Shown here piece by piece: positions 53,841 to 63,256 of a DNA stretch of 64,000 bases. The position numbers and the translations under genes are program-made. Where the stretch lies: NCBI RefSeq assembly GCF_017875235.1, contig NZ_JAGGMI010000009.1, positions 62,001 through 126,000 on the forward strand, written 5' to 3'. Source of the DNA: Asticcacaulis solisilvae (lineage in GTDB: Bacteria; Pseudomonadota; Alphaproteobacteria; Caulobacterales; Caulobacteraceae). Under the pieces are notes generated by a model. The model saw nothing but the letters and a program-made list of their open reading frames with translations, did no database searches and was not told the DNA's origin. The first letter of the stretch is position 1; each line of letters opens with the position of its first letter.

Positions 53841-55117
53841 TCCGCCAGCTCCGGTGCGGTTCTGCCGAGACCCTCGATCAGGTCGTAGACCCCTTGCCCG
53901 CTCTCGGTTTCCCAAACAAGCGAGTGGCCGCGTGACGCATTGATAAGTTCATCCCGGGTACGGTTGAGAATCTCGCTGTCGAATGCGGTCTTGACGAAGA
54001 TGTTTACCTGCAGGGGTTTGGTGTCAACGAGGATAATCGACGGCAGCGTCCGTCCCTTGCCAAGATTGTAGGTCATGGGCTTCAGGAATTTCCGGCGTAG
54101 CGCCACGGCCGAGTCGATGACCAGTCGGTCGTGCAATGAACTATATGGGATCCACTGCGAATTGACGGCGATGGCAGCGATATCCTCGACGAGCAGTGCC
54201 CCGCTCTCGCTGACCGCCGCCGTCACCAGCACGACCAGATGATGGCCTTTCGAACTTTCGGAGCCGTTGGCATTTTCCCGCCACGAAGTGAGCTCGAATC
54301 CATACCGATTTGCAAATTGCGCGTATTTTTGATCGCTGAGAAATATGCGTGTCTCCGGCATGCTCTTGATTACGAGTCGCTGGCCGAACTGGGACGGCGA
54401 CAACTCCTTGGCTTCGCCGAGAACCATCACAAGACGCTTAGGACCCGTGCGGCTGTAAAAGGCGCCGAAAAAGCCCTGCCTCCGCGCCTTGAGACGATCG
54501 CTTTCAGCCTGGTTCCACACTGGAGGAATATAGAGAAGGTGGCCGAGTGTTTGCTGCTTGATCTGCGTGCCGTTTGCGACCTCTTGCACATGCTTGGCAA
54601 CAACCGCCCAGTTGCGCCGGTCCGCCATCATCGGAACCCAACGGCAAAATTCCGCTTTGTCCCAGAGATAGTGCAGAATGGATTTCAAGGTGAGTTTCCG
54701 GCTGTTACCGCTGTCCGAGGACGGGCCGTCATTCGCGGCCTCGTCTGGAGATAGGGATGCAGAGGCCGCGCCATCTGCGCGCTTCACCTTTTTCAGAGAA
54801 AAATCAACGGTGAGAGACGTCAGGCCGGTAAGCGGCTCTTCGCGAATTGCGCCGCCCAGCAGCGAGCCCAACCCACTCGCTTCGGCCGGCGGTTCATATT
54901 TGGGACAGGTGTACCTGTGCTGCCAACCGGTATTGGGCCAGCGTTTCAGGACATAGCGATCGCCCGTGCGGGCGATATAGAGCGCAATGGGTGGATCCTG
55001 GCAGTGACACGCGGGCTGCTCGCCTTTGCGGTTGTGGTAGTGGTCCGCAAGTGCGGCCTGGAACCGATTGTCGTCCTCATCCGACTGCAACTCGCCGCAC
55101 ACGCTGAAAGTCGCCAT
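53837..55117 (-). CDS. DUF1173-family protein
   Basis: A 426-residue protein of a family known mostly from plasmids and integrative elements. It starts with a Cys/His cluster (ACHCQDPP, and CPKYEPP further on) that may bind zinc, and then shows LKSILHYLWDKAEFCRWVP and KGHHLVVLV. The function is not known; occurrence on mobile elements suggests a part in plasmid biology. An exact FNR/FixK-type box lies 60 bases upstream of its start. Confidence 0.82.
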   Translation of the reverse strand: MATFSVCGELQSDEDDNRFQAALADHYHNRKGEQPACHCQDPPIALYIARTGDRYVLKRWPNTGWQHRYTCPKYEPPAEASGLGSLLGGAIREEPLTGLTSLTVDFSLKKVKRADGAASASLSPDEAANDGPSSDSGNSRKLTLKSILHYLWDKAEFCRWVPMMADRRNWAVVAKHVQEVANGTQIKQQTLGHLLYIPPVWNQAESDRLKARRQGFFGAFYSRTGPKRLVMVLGEAKELSPSQFGQRLVIKSMPETRIFLSDQKYAQFANRYGFELTSWRENANGSESSKGHHLVVLVTAAVSESGALLVEDIAAIAVNSQWIPYSSLHDRLVIDSAVALRRKFLKPMTYNLGKGRTLPSIILVDTKPLQVNIFVKTAFDSEILNRTRDELINASRGHSLVWETESGQGVYDLIEGLGRTAPELAE

Positions 55118-55163
55118 TGTCCTCCCCCTCTTGGCCCCACGAACCGACAGCCCGTTTCTCGCT

Positions 55164-55182
55164 AATCAAGCGCCGCTTGATT
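55164..55182. promoter_or_regulatory. 19-bp palindrome before the DUF1173 gene
   Basis: AATCAAGCG-C-CGCTTGATT, perfect 9-bp arms, overlapping the FNR-type box next to it. Confidence 0.5.
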
Positions 55183-55190
55183 TAAATCAA
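55177..55190. promoter_or_regulatory. FNR/FixK-type box
   Basis: TTGATTTAAATCAA, an exact match to TTGAT-N4-ATCAA, 60 bases upstream of the DUF1173 start. It suggests low-oxygen control of the DUF1173 and membrane-protein pair, unless it is a chance hit in an AT-rich palindrome. Confidence 0.55.
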
Positions 55191-55294
55191 TCGGGGATTA
55201 ACAGGCAAGCGGTTCGTGCTTTTCGTATCAGGTAAGGCAGCAAAAATGGCGGCTCAGCACCATACTGACGGGACGAAAATGGTCGCAGGTTTGG

Positions 55295-55678
55295 CTACAG
55301 AGCGACTGTGACCGTCACGAGTGTTAAGACTGACCCGATCAACACGGGGACGTGCTTTACATAAAAAAGCTCGTGCCGAATGGCCAAGGATAGAACACTT
55401 CGGAGAGGACGGTTGCGCCAATCGTAGGCCTCCGCTTTCAGTGCCTGACGGAATGACATGTAGTGCGCGGCAACTATCAATGCGAACGTGCTCGCGAAGA
55501 GTACCCAGGTCTCAAGTACCCCGATTTCTTTATAGAAATAGTCCATCAAGTCACTCCGCCGTGGCTTGTGGTATTGCACATAACTCACAAACATTCGGTA
55601 AGTGAAAGCCTTCCAAAACGCTAAGACATTGATGAACGCTGCCTTGCCGGGACTGTTGTCCCAATGACCGGCACTCAT
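55295..55678 (-). CDS. Small membrane protein of unknown family
   Basis: A 127-residue protein. An aromatic, basic N-terminus (MSAGHWDNSPGKAAFINVLA) is followed by two membrane helices, one near residues 54-72 (TWVLFASTFALIVAAHY) and one at the C-terminus (PVLIGSVLTLVTVTVAL). I chose the ATG at 55678; the open frame continues to 56395 but upstream of this point it has the Arg/Pro-rich composition of a shadow. No family recognised. Confidence 0.55.
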   Translation of the reverse strand: MSAGHWDNSPGKAAFINVLAFWKAFTYRMFVSYVQYHKPRRSDLMDYFYKEIGVLETWVLFASTFALIVAAHYMSFRQALKAEAYDWRNRPLRSVLSLAIRHELFYVKHVPVLIGSVLTLVTVTVAL

Positions 55679-55720
55679 GCGGCGCTTGACGAATAGGCGA
55701 AATGGCGCATCCTTGTGGCC

Positions 55721-56197
55721 ATGTCTCGGACCGGCGCCACCTTTCCATTTGAAATCCTCGTCGACCTGATGGCGGACCACGATGCGCAGTCTGCCGACGG
55801 CACGCCCGTGTCGCGGGTCGAAGATCGGCTGCGGCGGTCGCTTGCTCTTGCATTGCGCGCCGGATTGCAGGCCACGACGATAAAGCTCGACGCCAGGGAT
55901 TTTGGTTGGCTTTGCAATGCCAGGGGCATCGAGCGCCTCGGGCCGGGTGCAGGGCGCCTTGAGATCGAAGGGACAAGGGTCGAGCGCGCGCGTCGCGCCA
56001 TGGACAGTCACATCGTTGGCGTCTTCGCGGGTCAGCCGGATCAGGCGTTTCCAACGATCCCGGATCCGAGCCGGACGCCCGGATTTGTTCCCTATACCGC
56101 GACACCCGGTGAGAAGGCCGCAATGACCGAAAACCTTAGACGCTCGGCCCGGCTGGCGGCCCTGGCCAATATGGACAACGACGCGCTCATGCAATGA
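55721..56197 (+). CDS. Hypothetical protein
   Basis: A 158-residue protein beginning MSRTGATFPFEILVDLMADH, with a helical middle (LRRSLALALRAGLQATTIKL), a GLGPGAGRLEI-like turn and an Asn/Met-rich end. Composition looks like a real soluble protein, but I do not recognise it and the ribosome site is weak. It is convergent with nothing and lies between the membrane protein and the relaxase module. Confidence 0.5.
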   Translation: MSRTGATFPFEILVDLMADHDAQSADGTPVSRVEDRLRRSLALALRAGLQATTIKLDARDFGWLCNARGIERLGPGAGRLEIEGTRVERARRAMDSHIVGVFAGQPDQAFPTIPDPSRTPGFVPYTATPGEKAAMTENLRRSARLAALANMDNDALMQ

Positions 56198-56359
56198 CGT
56201 GAATGCGAATGGTCGGCCTGCAGTAGGCCCGACGACGGCTGGATGAATCTGCACTGGTCCACGCCGTTTATGCACCGCTGCCGCCAGACTTATCCCCAGC
56301 GGGCATCGACGGCGATTCCACCTGAAGTTAGACTCCGTTAACTTCTGAGGGAAGACGCC

Positions 56360-56667
56360 ATGATCGCATCGACCGACCACAATCACTTGGCGCACGATAA
56401 TTCGCTGCGCTTCCTACATATCGGTTCGGCATCTTGGAAAGTCCCTTGAAGACCTTGGCGGCAAGCGCGGGATTTGCGTCTTTCGCCGACCTCGCCGCCC
56501 ATGTCAGGACAGGCGCGACCGTAACCGCCAAGGCGCCGGAAATATGCGGCCGTTCGATTGGCAATGCCCTGCTCATCCGGGATGCATGCCAACAATTCGG
56601 CCTGTGCGTGGTCGAAGTGGTGTGGTCCGGGCAGGACGAGCGCCTTGTGCTGGCACCTGATGTGTAG
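56360..56667 (+). pseudogene. Small gene split by a frameshift, or two overlapping small genes
   Basis: An ATG at 56360 with GAGGGA upstream starts a 29-codon frame that stops at 56449. A second frame, open from 56401, continues with protein-like sequence (KTLAASAGFASFADLAAHV, then CQQFGLCVVEVVWSG) to a TAG at 56667. A one-base shift inside 56401-56446 would join them to a product of about 100 residues. No family is recognised. Confidence 0.45.
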
Positions 56668-56704
56668 CTATCGGCAGGTTATCGGGTAGCGACAGAAGCG
56701 CTGG

Positions 56705-59700
56705 TCAGAGACTGAAGCCGATCTCCCGGACGGTGATCTGCTTTTCGCCGATCTGCTTCTCCTTGTTTGCGTCCTCGGATGTCCCTGCGGCGCCATGCTT
56801 TGGTTGCTTCTCTTCCTCTGAGCCTATCTTCGGCTCGCCTTCCTTGGTCACCTTCTGCTTATCCGGTGATGGCTCTTTTTCGGTTTGCTTGATGTCAAGA
56901 CTGCGTGCGACCGCGTCTCCTATGTGGTCGAGCGCACTTGGGTTGATCCCGTCGTTTTCGGCCAGGCGGCGAAACAATGCCTTGATATCGTCCGTCACGA
57001 ACTGAAAGTCATACTTTGGGCGCGAGGTCATGACGTAGGCCCGGGCGTGGTTGATGAACTCGCCCATCTGAGACCCCAGGACCGCAATGGCTTTGCCAAA
57101 GGACTGGCCCTGCGCCCTATTGGCGGTGATCGCGTAGGCGTGGCTCATGAAATGTGCGACATGGTCATCCTTCAAGCTGATGACCTGCTCCTGGCGAACC
57201 TTCCCGCCTTCCTGTTCGATGTCCTGCAGGATGGTGATGCGATCGCCCTGGATGCGCGCTACGGTGAATTCGTTATTGTTGGTGATCCCGCGCTTCTTGT
57301 CGGTGATGTTCCAGGCAAGCTGGTCGCCGACAGAGAGCCGTATCTGATCCTGTCGAAAGATGCCGAACCGGGGCGATTTTGTACCTTCGGTCAAGTCCTT
57401 CAAACTGACGGAGCGGTTGCCATAACTCTCACTCCAAAGCTCCAGGCGATTGCGGAAATGGTCGACGCCGACCACTTCGTGGACAGTGTGTTTGCCGATA
57501 CGATTGGTTGGATCCGCCTGGTGAAATATGACATGCTGACCCACCGCATAGCTGCCAATGATGGCAAGTTCCGCCTTCGACTTTCCCTCAGAGGTGTAGA
57601 TCGTGTGCAGGATGTCTTCGGTGCCAACCCGACCATCCTTCTGAAGTTCATTGCGGATCATGCCGCTGACCATGGCGCGCATCTTGTTGGTAGCGACCAC
57701 AACCTTTGTTTCGGGACCGAGCTCACGCCACTTCTCGACCGCCGCGGCCGCGAGGTCGAAGTCCGACGAAGACTTCGTCTCGATGATGTACGGCCGTAAC
57801 GATGGAAGCGCATCGTAGGTCTTGCCGGCGGCAAGCTTCATCACGGCGTCGCGCAGGACCGGCATCTCCTTCTGCCGGATGTTGTCGGTCATTGTGACTG
57901 TCGAGGCGCCCTGGTGCATGGCCAGCCGTGCCGGCGCGCCGGCCTCCATCGACGCCAACTGACGCTCGTCGAACGACAATATGACTTTTGCGACGCCAGC
58001 GGCCTCGGCCAGGTCGATGATCCTTTTCAAATCATGGTTCGAGAACATCGAAGCTTCATCCAGAAGGAGATACTTGCCCCTCAGCGCCTGGGCCGAGGGG
58101 CCGAGCACGATTTGTCCGGTCTGGGCCGTATTTCTGAGCAGGAACAGCTGGGCGGTTTCCGAGGGAATATTCGAGGGGATTTCGCCACGGGCCTTGTGCG
58201 TGGGCGCCAGCGCAAACATCTCTCGCCGTCCCTCGCTCAATGTGTCGAGGGATTGCTGAAGGAGGTTAAAGGTCGTCGTTTTGCCGACACCGGCCGAGCC
58301 ATGCATCATGGTAAAAAGCCGGCCGTCCGTCAGGACGTGATTCACGGCCTTTGTCTGGTCGGCGTTCGGCGCGAATGCCTTGCCCTGGGCCACGACCTGG
58401 CAGATCGCGCGATCCACGTCGGCGGGGGTAAAACTCTCCGCCGACACCTTCGATCGGGAAACCTGTTCGACCAGGGCATTCTCCAGATCGATGGCCCGTT
58501 GCGTAGTGATGTGTTCGAGGCGGCTTCTGTTTGCCTTGACCAGTTCAGCGCGTTGAAAAAAGCCGGTCTGCAGATAATCATCGATGCGATGGAGATTGCC
58601 ATTGAACCGCATGGCATCGCTGATGATCGCATGTTGCGTGAATATGGTGCTTTGCGCTTCCTGCGCCCGCAGGCCGAACGCAAGAGACGCCTGAGGCGAG
58701 GTATCGCGAATATTGCCGAACACTTTTTCATCCAGATAGCCAAGCACACGACCAACCAGACCAAATTCGCCGAAACGGCTGCGCGACAGGTCCTGCCCTG
58801 TTTCCCGCTCGACGGCCGCCCCTCTCAGCCGATCGAGGTCGACGCCTATCGATGTCGCAAGTTCGCGCCAGCCCTCGCGGACCTGCTCACGCGGGGTCAA
58901 AAGCTTATCTGGCCGGTCCTTCAGTATAACGGCCTGGCGCTCGGCTGCAGTGAGCGGACGCCCCTTCTCGGCGGTGGCCGCTTCAATATTGGCCTCGATG
59001 ATCGCATGCCGGCGGGAGTAGGCCTCGATCAGTTCCTGTGCCGGACCAGCACTGGAGTCGAGAGGCTTGGCAGACCGGCCTGACGTGAACTCGGCAATTT
59101 CCCAGGTGCCCGGCGTTTTGCCGGCGACAACATTATACCCAAGCGCGCGGGCGCCATGCTGGAGCTCTGCCTGATATATTTGGCCGAGCAGTTGCATGTT
59201 CTTGTAGAGATACCTTGTCTCCAAAGCCTGCCACTTGCCATCCTCGCAACGGGTCGTGTTCATCACCACGACGTGGTTATGCATCGCCGGATCTCCGGCA
59301 CGCGACATTCCGTGCTCCGTCGTGGCGTAAACGAGAGTGCCGGTAATTGTCTCTCGTATGCCTGCCTCCTCCGTCCGGTTGCGGGTGACCGAGAAATGCT
59401 TCTCGGCGTAGTCCATGGCACGCTGGACCGCGCGATTGTGCAGGTCCTGCAGCCGTTCGTCGCCAGCAACGAGCGCCATGATTGAAAAGCTCTTGGGGGC
59501 GGAAAAGGTCATATCCCAGCCTGGCGCGTGCTTTGGTAGGTCTTTGGCCGCATCGGCGTAGGTCTTGGCCTGATCAGAGGCTCGTATGGCCTCGTCACGC
59601 TTTGACAGGGCAGGCCCGGCGCCGTCGGGATTCTGGCCCTGAAGGAGTTTCTTGAAGTCTGCCGGGTCGGCTTTGCCGTCCAGCCCCAGGAGCTTTGCGC

Positions 59701-59815
59701 CCTCACCGCCCCATTCGAGCCCGGGCTTGTTGGCCTCTCCCGTGACGTAGTAGTCGTCCTTTCCGTAGTAGTCGCCGGACCTGGACGCGCTCTTCAACCG
59801 CGTGATTTTCAGCAT
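56705..59815 (-). CDS. mobF: MobF-family conjugative relaxase (TrwC/TraI type)
   Basis: A 1036-residue relaxase-helicase. The N-terminus has the catalytic tyrosine cluster GDYYGKDDYYV (Tyr16/17 and 22/23), then WDMTFSAPKSFSIMALV, and the His motif TEHG...MHNHVVV (about residues 166-182) that binds the metal. The C-terminal SF1 helicase has Walker A GSAGVGKTTT (about 503) and later RQ motifs. It nicks the plasmid at oriT and unwinds the transferred strand. The ATG lies 2 bases after the TraD stop. The Lys/Glu-rich last 80 residues are disordered. The family is certain. Confidence 0.95.
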   Translation of the reverse strand: MLKITRLKSASRSGDYYGKDDYYVTGEANKPGLEWGGEGAKLLGLDGKADPADFKKLLQGQNPDGAGPALSKRDEAIRASDQAKTYADAAKDLPKHAPGWDMTFSAPKSFSIMALVAGDERLQDLHNRAVQRAMDYAEKHFSVTRNRTEEAGIRETITGTLVYATTEHGMSRAGDPAMHNHVVVMNTTRCEDGKWQALETRYLYKNMQLLGQIYQAELQHGARALGYNVVAGKTPGTWEIAEFTSGRSAKPLDSSAGPAQELIEAYSRRHAIIEANIEAATAEKGRPLTAAERQAVILKDRPDKLLTPREQVREGWRELATSIGVDLDRLRGAAVERETGQDLSRSRFGEFGLVGRVLGYLDEKVFGNIRDTSPQASLAFGLRAQEAQSTIFTQHAIISDAMRFNGNLHRIDDYLQTGFFQRAELVKANRSRLEHITTQRAIDLENALVEQVSRSKVSAESFTPADVDRAICQVVAQGKAFAPNADQTKAVNHVLTDGRLFTMMHGSAGVGKTTTFNLLQQSLDTLSEGRREMFALAPTHKARGEIPSNIPSETAQLFLLRNTAQTGQIVLGPSAQALRGKYLLLDEASMFSNHDLKRIIDLAEAAGVAKVILSFDERQLASMEAGAPARLAMHQGASTVTMTDNIRQKEMPVLRDAVMKLAAGKTYDALPSLRPYIIETKSSSDFDLAAAAVEKWRELGPETKVVVATNKMRAMVSGMIRNELQKDGRVGTEDILHTIYTSEGKSKAELAIIGSYAVGQHVIFHQADPTNRIGKHTVHEVVGVDHFRNRLELWSESYGNRSVSLKDLTEGTKSPRFGIFRQDQIRLSVGDQLAWNITDKKRGITNNNEFTVARIQGDRITILQDIEQEGGKVRQEQVISLKDDHVAHFMSHAYAITANRAQGQSFGKAIAVLGSQMGEFINHARAYVMTSRPKYDFQFVTDDIKALFRRLAENDGINPSALDHIGDAVARSLDIKQTEKEPSPDKQKVTKEGEPKIGSEEEKQPKHGAAGTSEDANKEKQIGEKQITVREIGFSL

Positions 59816-59817
59816 GG

Positions 59818-62349
59818 TCAAAGGCTCTGGTCGAAGGTTGGAATGGCCGTTTGATCCTTCTCAACCTTCCTCGGCCCGATGCCTGTGTCATTGGCTCGCA
59901 CTGGATCCGGTACCGCGTCCTTCGCAACCGCCTGCTGATGCTCGATATCTGGGGAGGTACGATTGAGCTCGGGATTGTCAGGCGCGAGAGGCCCGTCCAG
60001 CAGTCGGGCACGTTTCTCCGGGCTTTCATCGTCCATCGGTTCGGCCGCCGCCTTGACCGCGTGTTTGGGCGGGTCGTTAGGCTCCGGCTGGCCGGCTGCC
60101 ATCGCCCGATTGTCGTTTGTTTGGCCCTCGCGTTTGATCGTCTCAAGGATCGAGAACAGCTTGGATGATGTCTTGTCCTTTTTCATGAAGCCGTCGATTG
60201 GATCTGGTCCGGTGCGCGCTTCGAAACCGGGCGTGTCAGTCGACCTGTCCCGGTAACGGAACTTCACTGGTGCGACGGGGAAGGGTTGACCTTCGCGCAC
60301 GTTCGACACGCGCAAAACGCCCTGGAACATGGGGAAATTCATAATCTCCTCGGGCATGAAAACGAACTCGGTCTGCTCCTTGATGTTCAGCGAGACGCCG
60401 TCGCGCAGCTGGTGGGCACCGTAGGACGTGTTCTCCTGAGTGCGGCTGACTTCTCTCTGGCCTATTTGCTCGGCCATGAACCTTGCGGTGTCGGGGTCTT
60501 GGCAGCGCAGGATCAGTTTTGTTGCCAGCTGCCCTATGATGGTCTGGGCTTTCTTGTCGCCGTAGATGTCGTCGAGCTGCGAAACCTGCTGCATGCCCAT
60601 GATCATGGACCCGCCATACTTGCGAAGCCGTGCTGGTGCGTCTGCCAGGATCTCGACCTTTCCCAGCGAGTGGAACTCGTCGAGAATGAGATGGGTGATC
60701 TTTCGGGATTGCGCCGGCGTCCGGGTGAACAGCGTCGTAATGGCGATGGAAGACCAGTGCGCGATAAGCGGGCTCAAGGACGCTTCGAGGTGCTGCGGCC
60801 TCGAAAGGAAGAGAAGGCCGTGGGTCTGCGGACTATTGATCCACTCGGCGATTGAAAAGGTCTCGTCGCCATTAAGGAGATGCATCATGCGGGTGATCCC
60901 GTTGACGATGACCGACCGCAAGGACTCCGAGCGAAGCCCTTCCCGGTCGCCCAGGGTCCGCTCGGCGGGTGTATTTTTGAGGAAATAATGCAGGGTCTCG
61001 AAGTCGCCGATCAACAGCCAGATCAGTTCCTCGATGGTCGGCTTTTCACCGCAGTGATGCTGCTTCAGGACACTCAGCTTGTAGCCGGCATTGCAGTAGA
61101 TCTGCCGTGACGCCAGTGTCCAGTACGGGTCCTGACTGCCCTTCGGAAGCGGGAATAGGTCCGCCGCTGCCTGTTCCCACGAAGCATAGTCCGACAGGTC
61201 GTTGAACGGCGACCAGCTGCGCGAGCGCGCGTCGAAGGGGTTCAGAATGATATCCCTCCCCTCCTTGTAATGCGCGCGGATATATTCCAGCTCCGGGTCG
61301 TAGATGATCGCGCATTCTCGCCGGGCGATGATTGACTCGATCAGTCCGTGGATAGCCTGTGACTTACCGGAGCCGGGCGATCCAACGACAAGCGTATGCT
61401 GGTAAAGCGAATTGATTGGCAGCTCGATGCCGACAATGCGGTGATGAATGTAATCCGAATAGCGCTCAAAGAATTGCGGCGCGCCATGGCTGTTCGCCAG
61501 CCTGGACGCCTGCTTGACGATCACCTGGTCCGTATGCGTCAGGACATTGTTCACCCAGAAGGGAGAGTCGATGACCGCGTAATAACGCGCAGTCAGAGGC
61601 TTGAACGCATCGATCTCCGTTCCGCCCAACGGCGCCGCGCGACGCCCGAAGTTTCGAGCCTTGGCAATCACCAACGCGGCCCATGGCAAGACCTCGATCG
61701 TCCGCAGGACGTGATACAGAATATCGCGCACGGCTGCAGCGAAACCGGTCTCCTTCAAGTGCTTGACCGGCGCCGCCTTCACTCCAGTGATCGCTTCCAT
61801 AACAGCGCGGTTGATGCCCCGGACGACCTCAACATTGTAACGCTGGATCTGCCTGCGCAGCGACGAGACGGTTGCAATGGTCTGGCCGCGCAGTTCCTTG
61901 TCTTCGAGTTTCTGCTGGCCCTGACGAATGAAAAGGATGGTAGCGAGGGCTACGACAGCGACGGCGCCGAGCATGAAAAGGACAAAGCCGTTGCGGATCA
62001 GGTAGCCGTACCGGTCCAGGACGGCCGCCACATAGGGCAACTGTTCGTACGCCGACACACTGACTGAAATCTCGGAACCGTCCGGTTGCCTGACCGAAAT
62101 CGCTTGAGGGAACGGGCTGCCAAAATACTTGAAAGCCTTCGCCAGGATTGCCAACCCGCCGTAGAGCTGCTCGTCATCAGTGGCATGGCGGTTGATGGAG
62201 TAGACGCAGAATATCGCCCAGCATGCGAGGATGATGAGGAACTTCTTGGCGATTTCCCAGATCATTTCAAAGGTGTGGGAGATGGTCTGGCCGCCGCGCA
62301 GCCAGGCCGCGCCGGCCGTCCGTTCGGGACGTGGTTTTTGCTGTGACAT
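59818..62349 (-). CDS. traD: Type IV coupling protein (TraD/TrwB family)
   Basis: An 843-residue membrane-bound ATPase that delivers the relaxosome to the type IV secretion channel. Two N-terminal helices (about 30-50 and 110-130) anchor a cytosolic ATPase with Walker A GSPGSGKSQAI (about residue 320) and Walker B LILDEFHSLGK (about 553), followed by SQLDDIYG and the C-terminal Pro/Asp-rich tail of about 130 residues. It lies between the RHH protein and the relaxase, the R388 trwA-trwB-trwC order. The length of the tail is unusual for TrwB but common in TraD. Confidence 0.94.
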   Translation of the reverse strand: MSQQKPRPERTAGAAWLRGGQTISHTFEMIWEIAKKFLIILACWAIFCVYSINRHATDDEQLYGGLAILAKAFKYFGSPFPQAISVRQPDGSEISVSVSAYEQLPYVAAVLDRYGYLIRNGFVLFMLGAVAVVALATILFIRQGQQKLEDKELRGQTIATVSSLRRQIQRYNVEVVRGINRAVMEAITGVKAAPVKHLKETGFAAAVRDILYHVLRTIEVLPWAALVIAKARNFGRRAAPLGGTEIDAFKPLTARYYAVIDSPFWVNNVLTHTDQVIVKQASRLANSHGAPQFFERYSDYIHHRIVGIELPINSLYQHTLVVGSPGSGKSQAIHGLIESIIARRECAIIYDPELEYIRAHYKEGRDIILNPFDARSRSWSPFNDLSDYASWEQAAADLFPLPKGSQDPYWTLASRQIYCNAGYKLSVLKQHHCGEKPTIEELIWLLIGDFETLHYFLKNTPAERTLGDREGLRSESLRSVIVNGITRMMHLLNGDETFSIAEWINSPQTHGLLFLSRPQHLEASLSPLIAHWSSIAITTLFTRTPAQSRKITHLILDEFHSLGKVEILADAPARLRKYGGSMIMGMQQVSQLDDIYGDKKAQTIIGQLATKLILRCQDPDTARFMAEQIGQREVSRTQENTSYGAHQLRDGVSLNIKEQTEFVFMPEEIMNFPMFQGVLRVSNVREGQPFPVAPVKFRYRDRSTDTPGFEARTGPDPIDGFMKKDKTSSKLFSILETIKREGQTNDNRAMAAGQPEPNDPPKHAVKAAAEPMDDESPEKRARLLDGPLAPDNPELNRTSPDIEHQQAVAKDAVPDPVRANDTGIGPRKVEKDQTAIPTFDQSL

Positions 62350-62372
62350 CGACTGAATGCTTTCAAAGAGCG

Positions 62373-62783
62373 TTAGAGAATGGTGCCGGTATCGGCCGGA
62401 TCGACGTGCGCGAGGAGCACCTTGGCGAAGTCGAGAACGAATGGGTCGAGCGACTTTTCCATCCGCTTCTGGATGTCGGGAGGGATGTTCGGAGAGGGGC
62501 CGAACACGCCGCTGAACGCGCCGGAAATGGCGTCGAGCCGGCGCTTGAAGTCATCGGGATCGAAGGTCAAAGCAGCCTGTTGCAGGCTCAGTGATGCGGC
62601 CAGATAGGCGTACTTGGCGGCCGCATGGGTCATGTATTCGCTCACGGAAATCGCGTTTCGTTCGAGCGCTGTTTCGATGATGCTGGTGATTGGAACCTTG
62701 GTTCGCGCAGATTCCTGTCTCAATCTGGCGAGTGTTGCGTCGGTCAGGTAGACGCGGACGTGATTACGTCTGGTGCGGGTCAT
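62373..62783 (-). CDS. Ribbon-helix-helix relaxosome accessory protein (TrwA-like)
   Basis: A 136-residue protein. Residues 7-45 have the beta strand and two helices of an RHH DNA-binding fold (NHVRVYLTDATLARLRQESARTK, then ITSIIETALER); the rest is an alpha-helical tail. Proteins in this position bind oriT and repress the mobilisation operon. The dyads at 62803-62822 and 62883-62903, just upstream of its start, are the probable targets. The coupling protein follows after 23 bases. Confidence 0.85.
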   Translation of the reverse strand: MTRTRRNHVRVYLTDATLARLRQESARTKVPITSIIETALERNAISVSEYMTHAAAKYAYLAASLSLQQAALTFDPDDFKRRLDAISGAFSGVFGPSPNIPPDIQKRMEKSLDPFVLDFAKVLLAHVDPADTGTIL

Positions 62784-62802
62784 GGGAAATCGCTTTGCTA
62801 GG

Positions 62803-62903
62803 TGGTGACACTTCTGTCGCCATCAGCAATTTCCAACGCATTGAATTTCTTAAATTATTTGGCCAAAAAGTCAAGGTTTTCCTGGCGACACTCAGTGTCG
62901 CCA
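62803..62903. promoter_or_regulatory. Two copies of a dyad, candidate RHH operator and oriT segment
   Basis: TGGTGACA-CTTC-TGTCGCCA (62803-62822, one mismatch in the arms) and TGGCGACAC-TCA-GTGTCGCCA (62883-62903, perfect 9-bp arms) are 60 bases apart on either side of the likely operon promoter. Repeated sites for the accessory protein next to its own gene are the rule at MobF oriT regions. No nic site was identified. Confidence 0.6.
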
Positions 62904-63065
62904 ATGGGGGGTGTATAAAGCCTTGAAAGCATTGGAAAAACAGGAGCGCAGCTGTGCGTAATGTGTACCCCTCTCCACCACATCATGACCAGGGTGGTTC
63001 TGCTGTCATCTGGTCTGATCATGGGCCCAGCCCAACGGGTCTAACCGTCTTCGCTGTTGACTCCA

Positions 63066-63104
63066 GCCGGAAGCGCCTGGTTCCACCTCGCCCACGCTTC
63101 CGGC
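63066..63104. repeat. 10-bp inverted repeat
   Basis: GCCGGAAGCG / CGCTTCCGGC with a 19-base spacer, in the gene-free stretch between the mobilisation operon and the small gene. It may be the relaxase-binding hairpin of oriT. Confidence 0.5.
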
Positions 63105-63216
63105 CTACTCCCAACGGTACGGACGGGCGTCCCAAGAATGTTGCGCGTGCCATATCTATCGGGACTGGGCCAAGGTCTGCGCCTGGGTTCTAACCCGCCG
63201 AGACAGTGTCATCTCG

Positions 63217-63256
63217 AAAACAAAAAAGGTCCCACCAGACGGATCTGATGGGACCT
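63217..63256 (-). terminator. Intrinsic terminator of the 44-residue protein gene
   Basis: Read leftward: AGGTCCCA / TGGGACCT arms with an inner CAGA/TCTG pair, then TTTTTTGTTTT. It is located 7 bases after the stop of the small gene. Confidence 0.85.

Noticed and set aside
55679-56395. N-terminal extension of the small membrane protein frame
   Set aside because: Composition upstream of the ATG at 55678 is shadow-like (Arg, Pro, Gly, His) and it overlaps a better frame on the other strand.
57914-59083. 389-codon frame opposite the relaxase gene
   Set aside because: Antisense shadow of a conserved gene; the relaxase motifs lie on the other strand.
62960-63200. Possible tRNA or structured RNA suggested by GGTTC-type stretches
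   Set aside because: No cloverleaf arms could be paired; only the 10-bp inverted repeat is solid.
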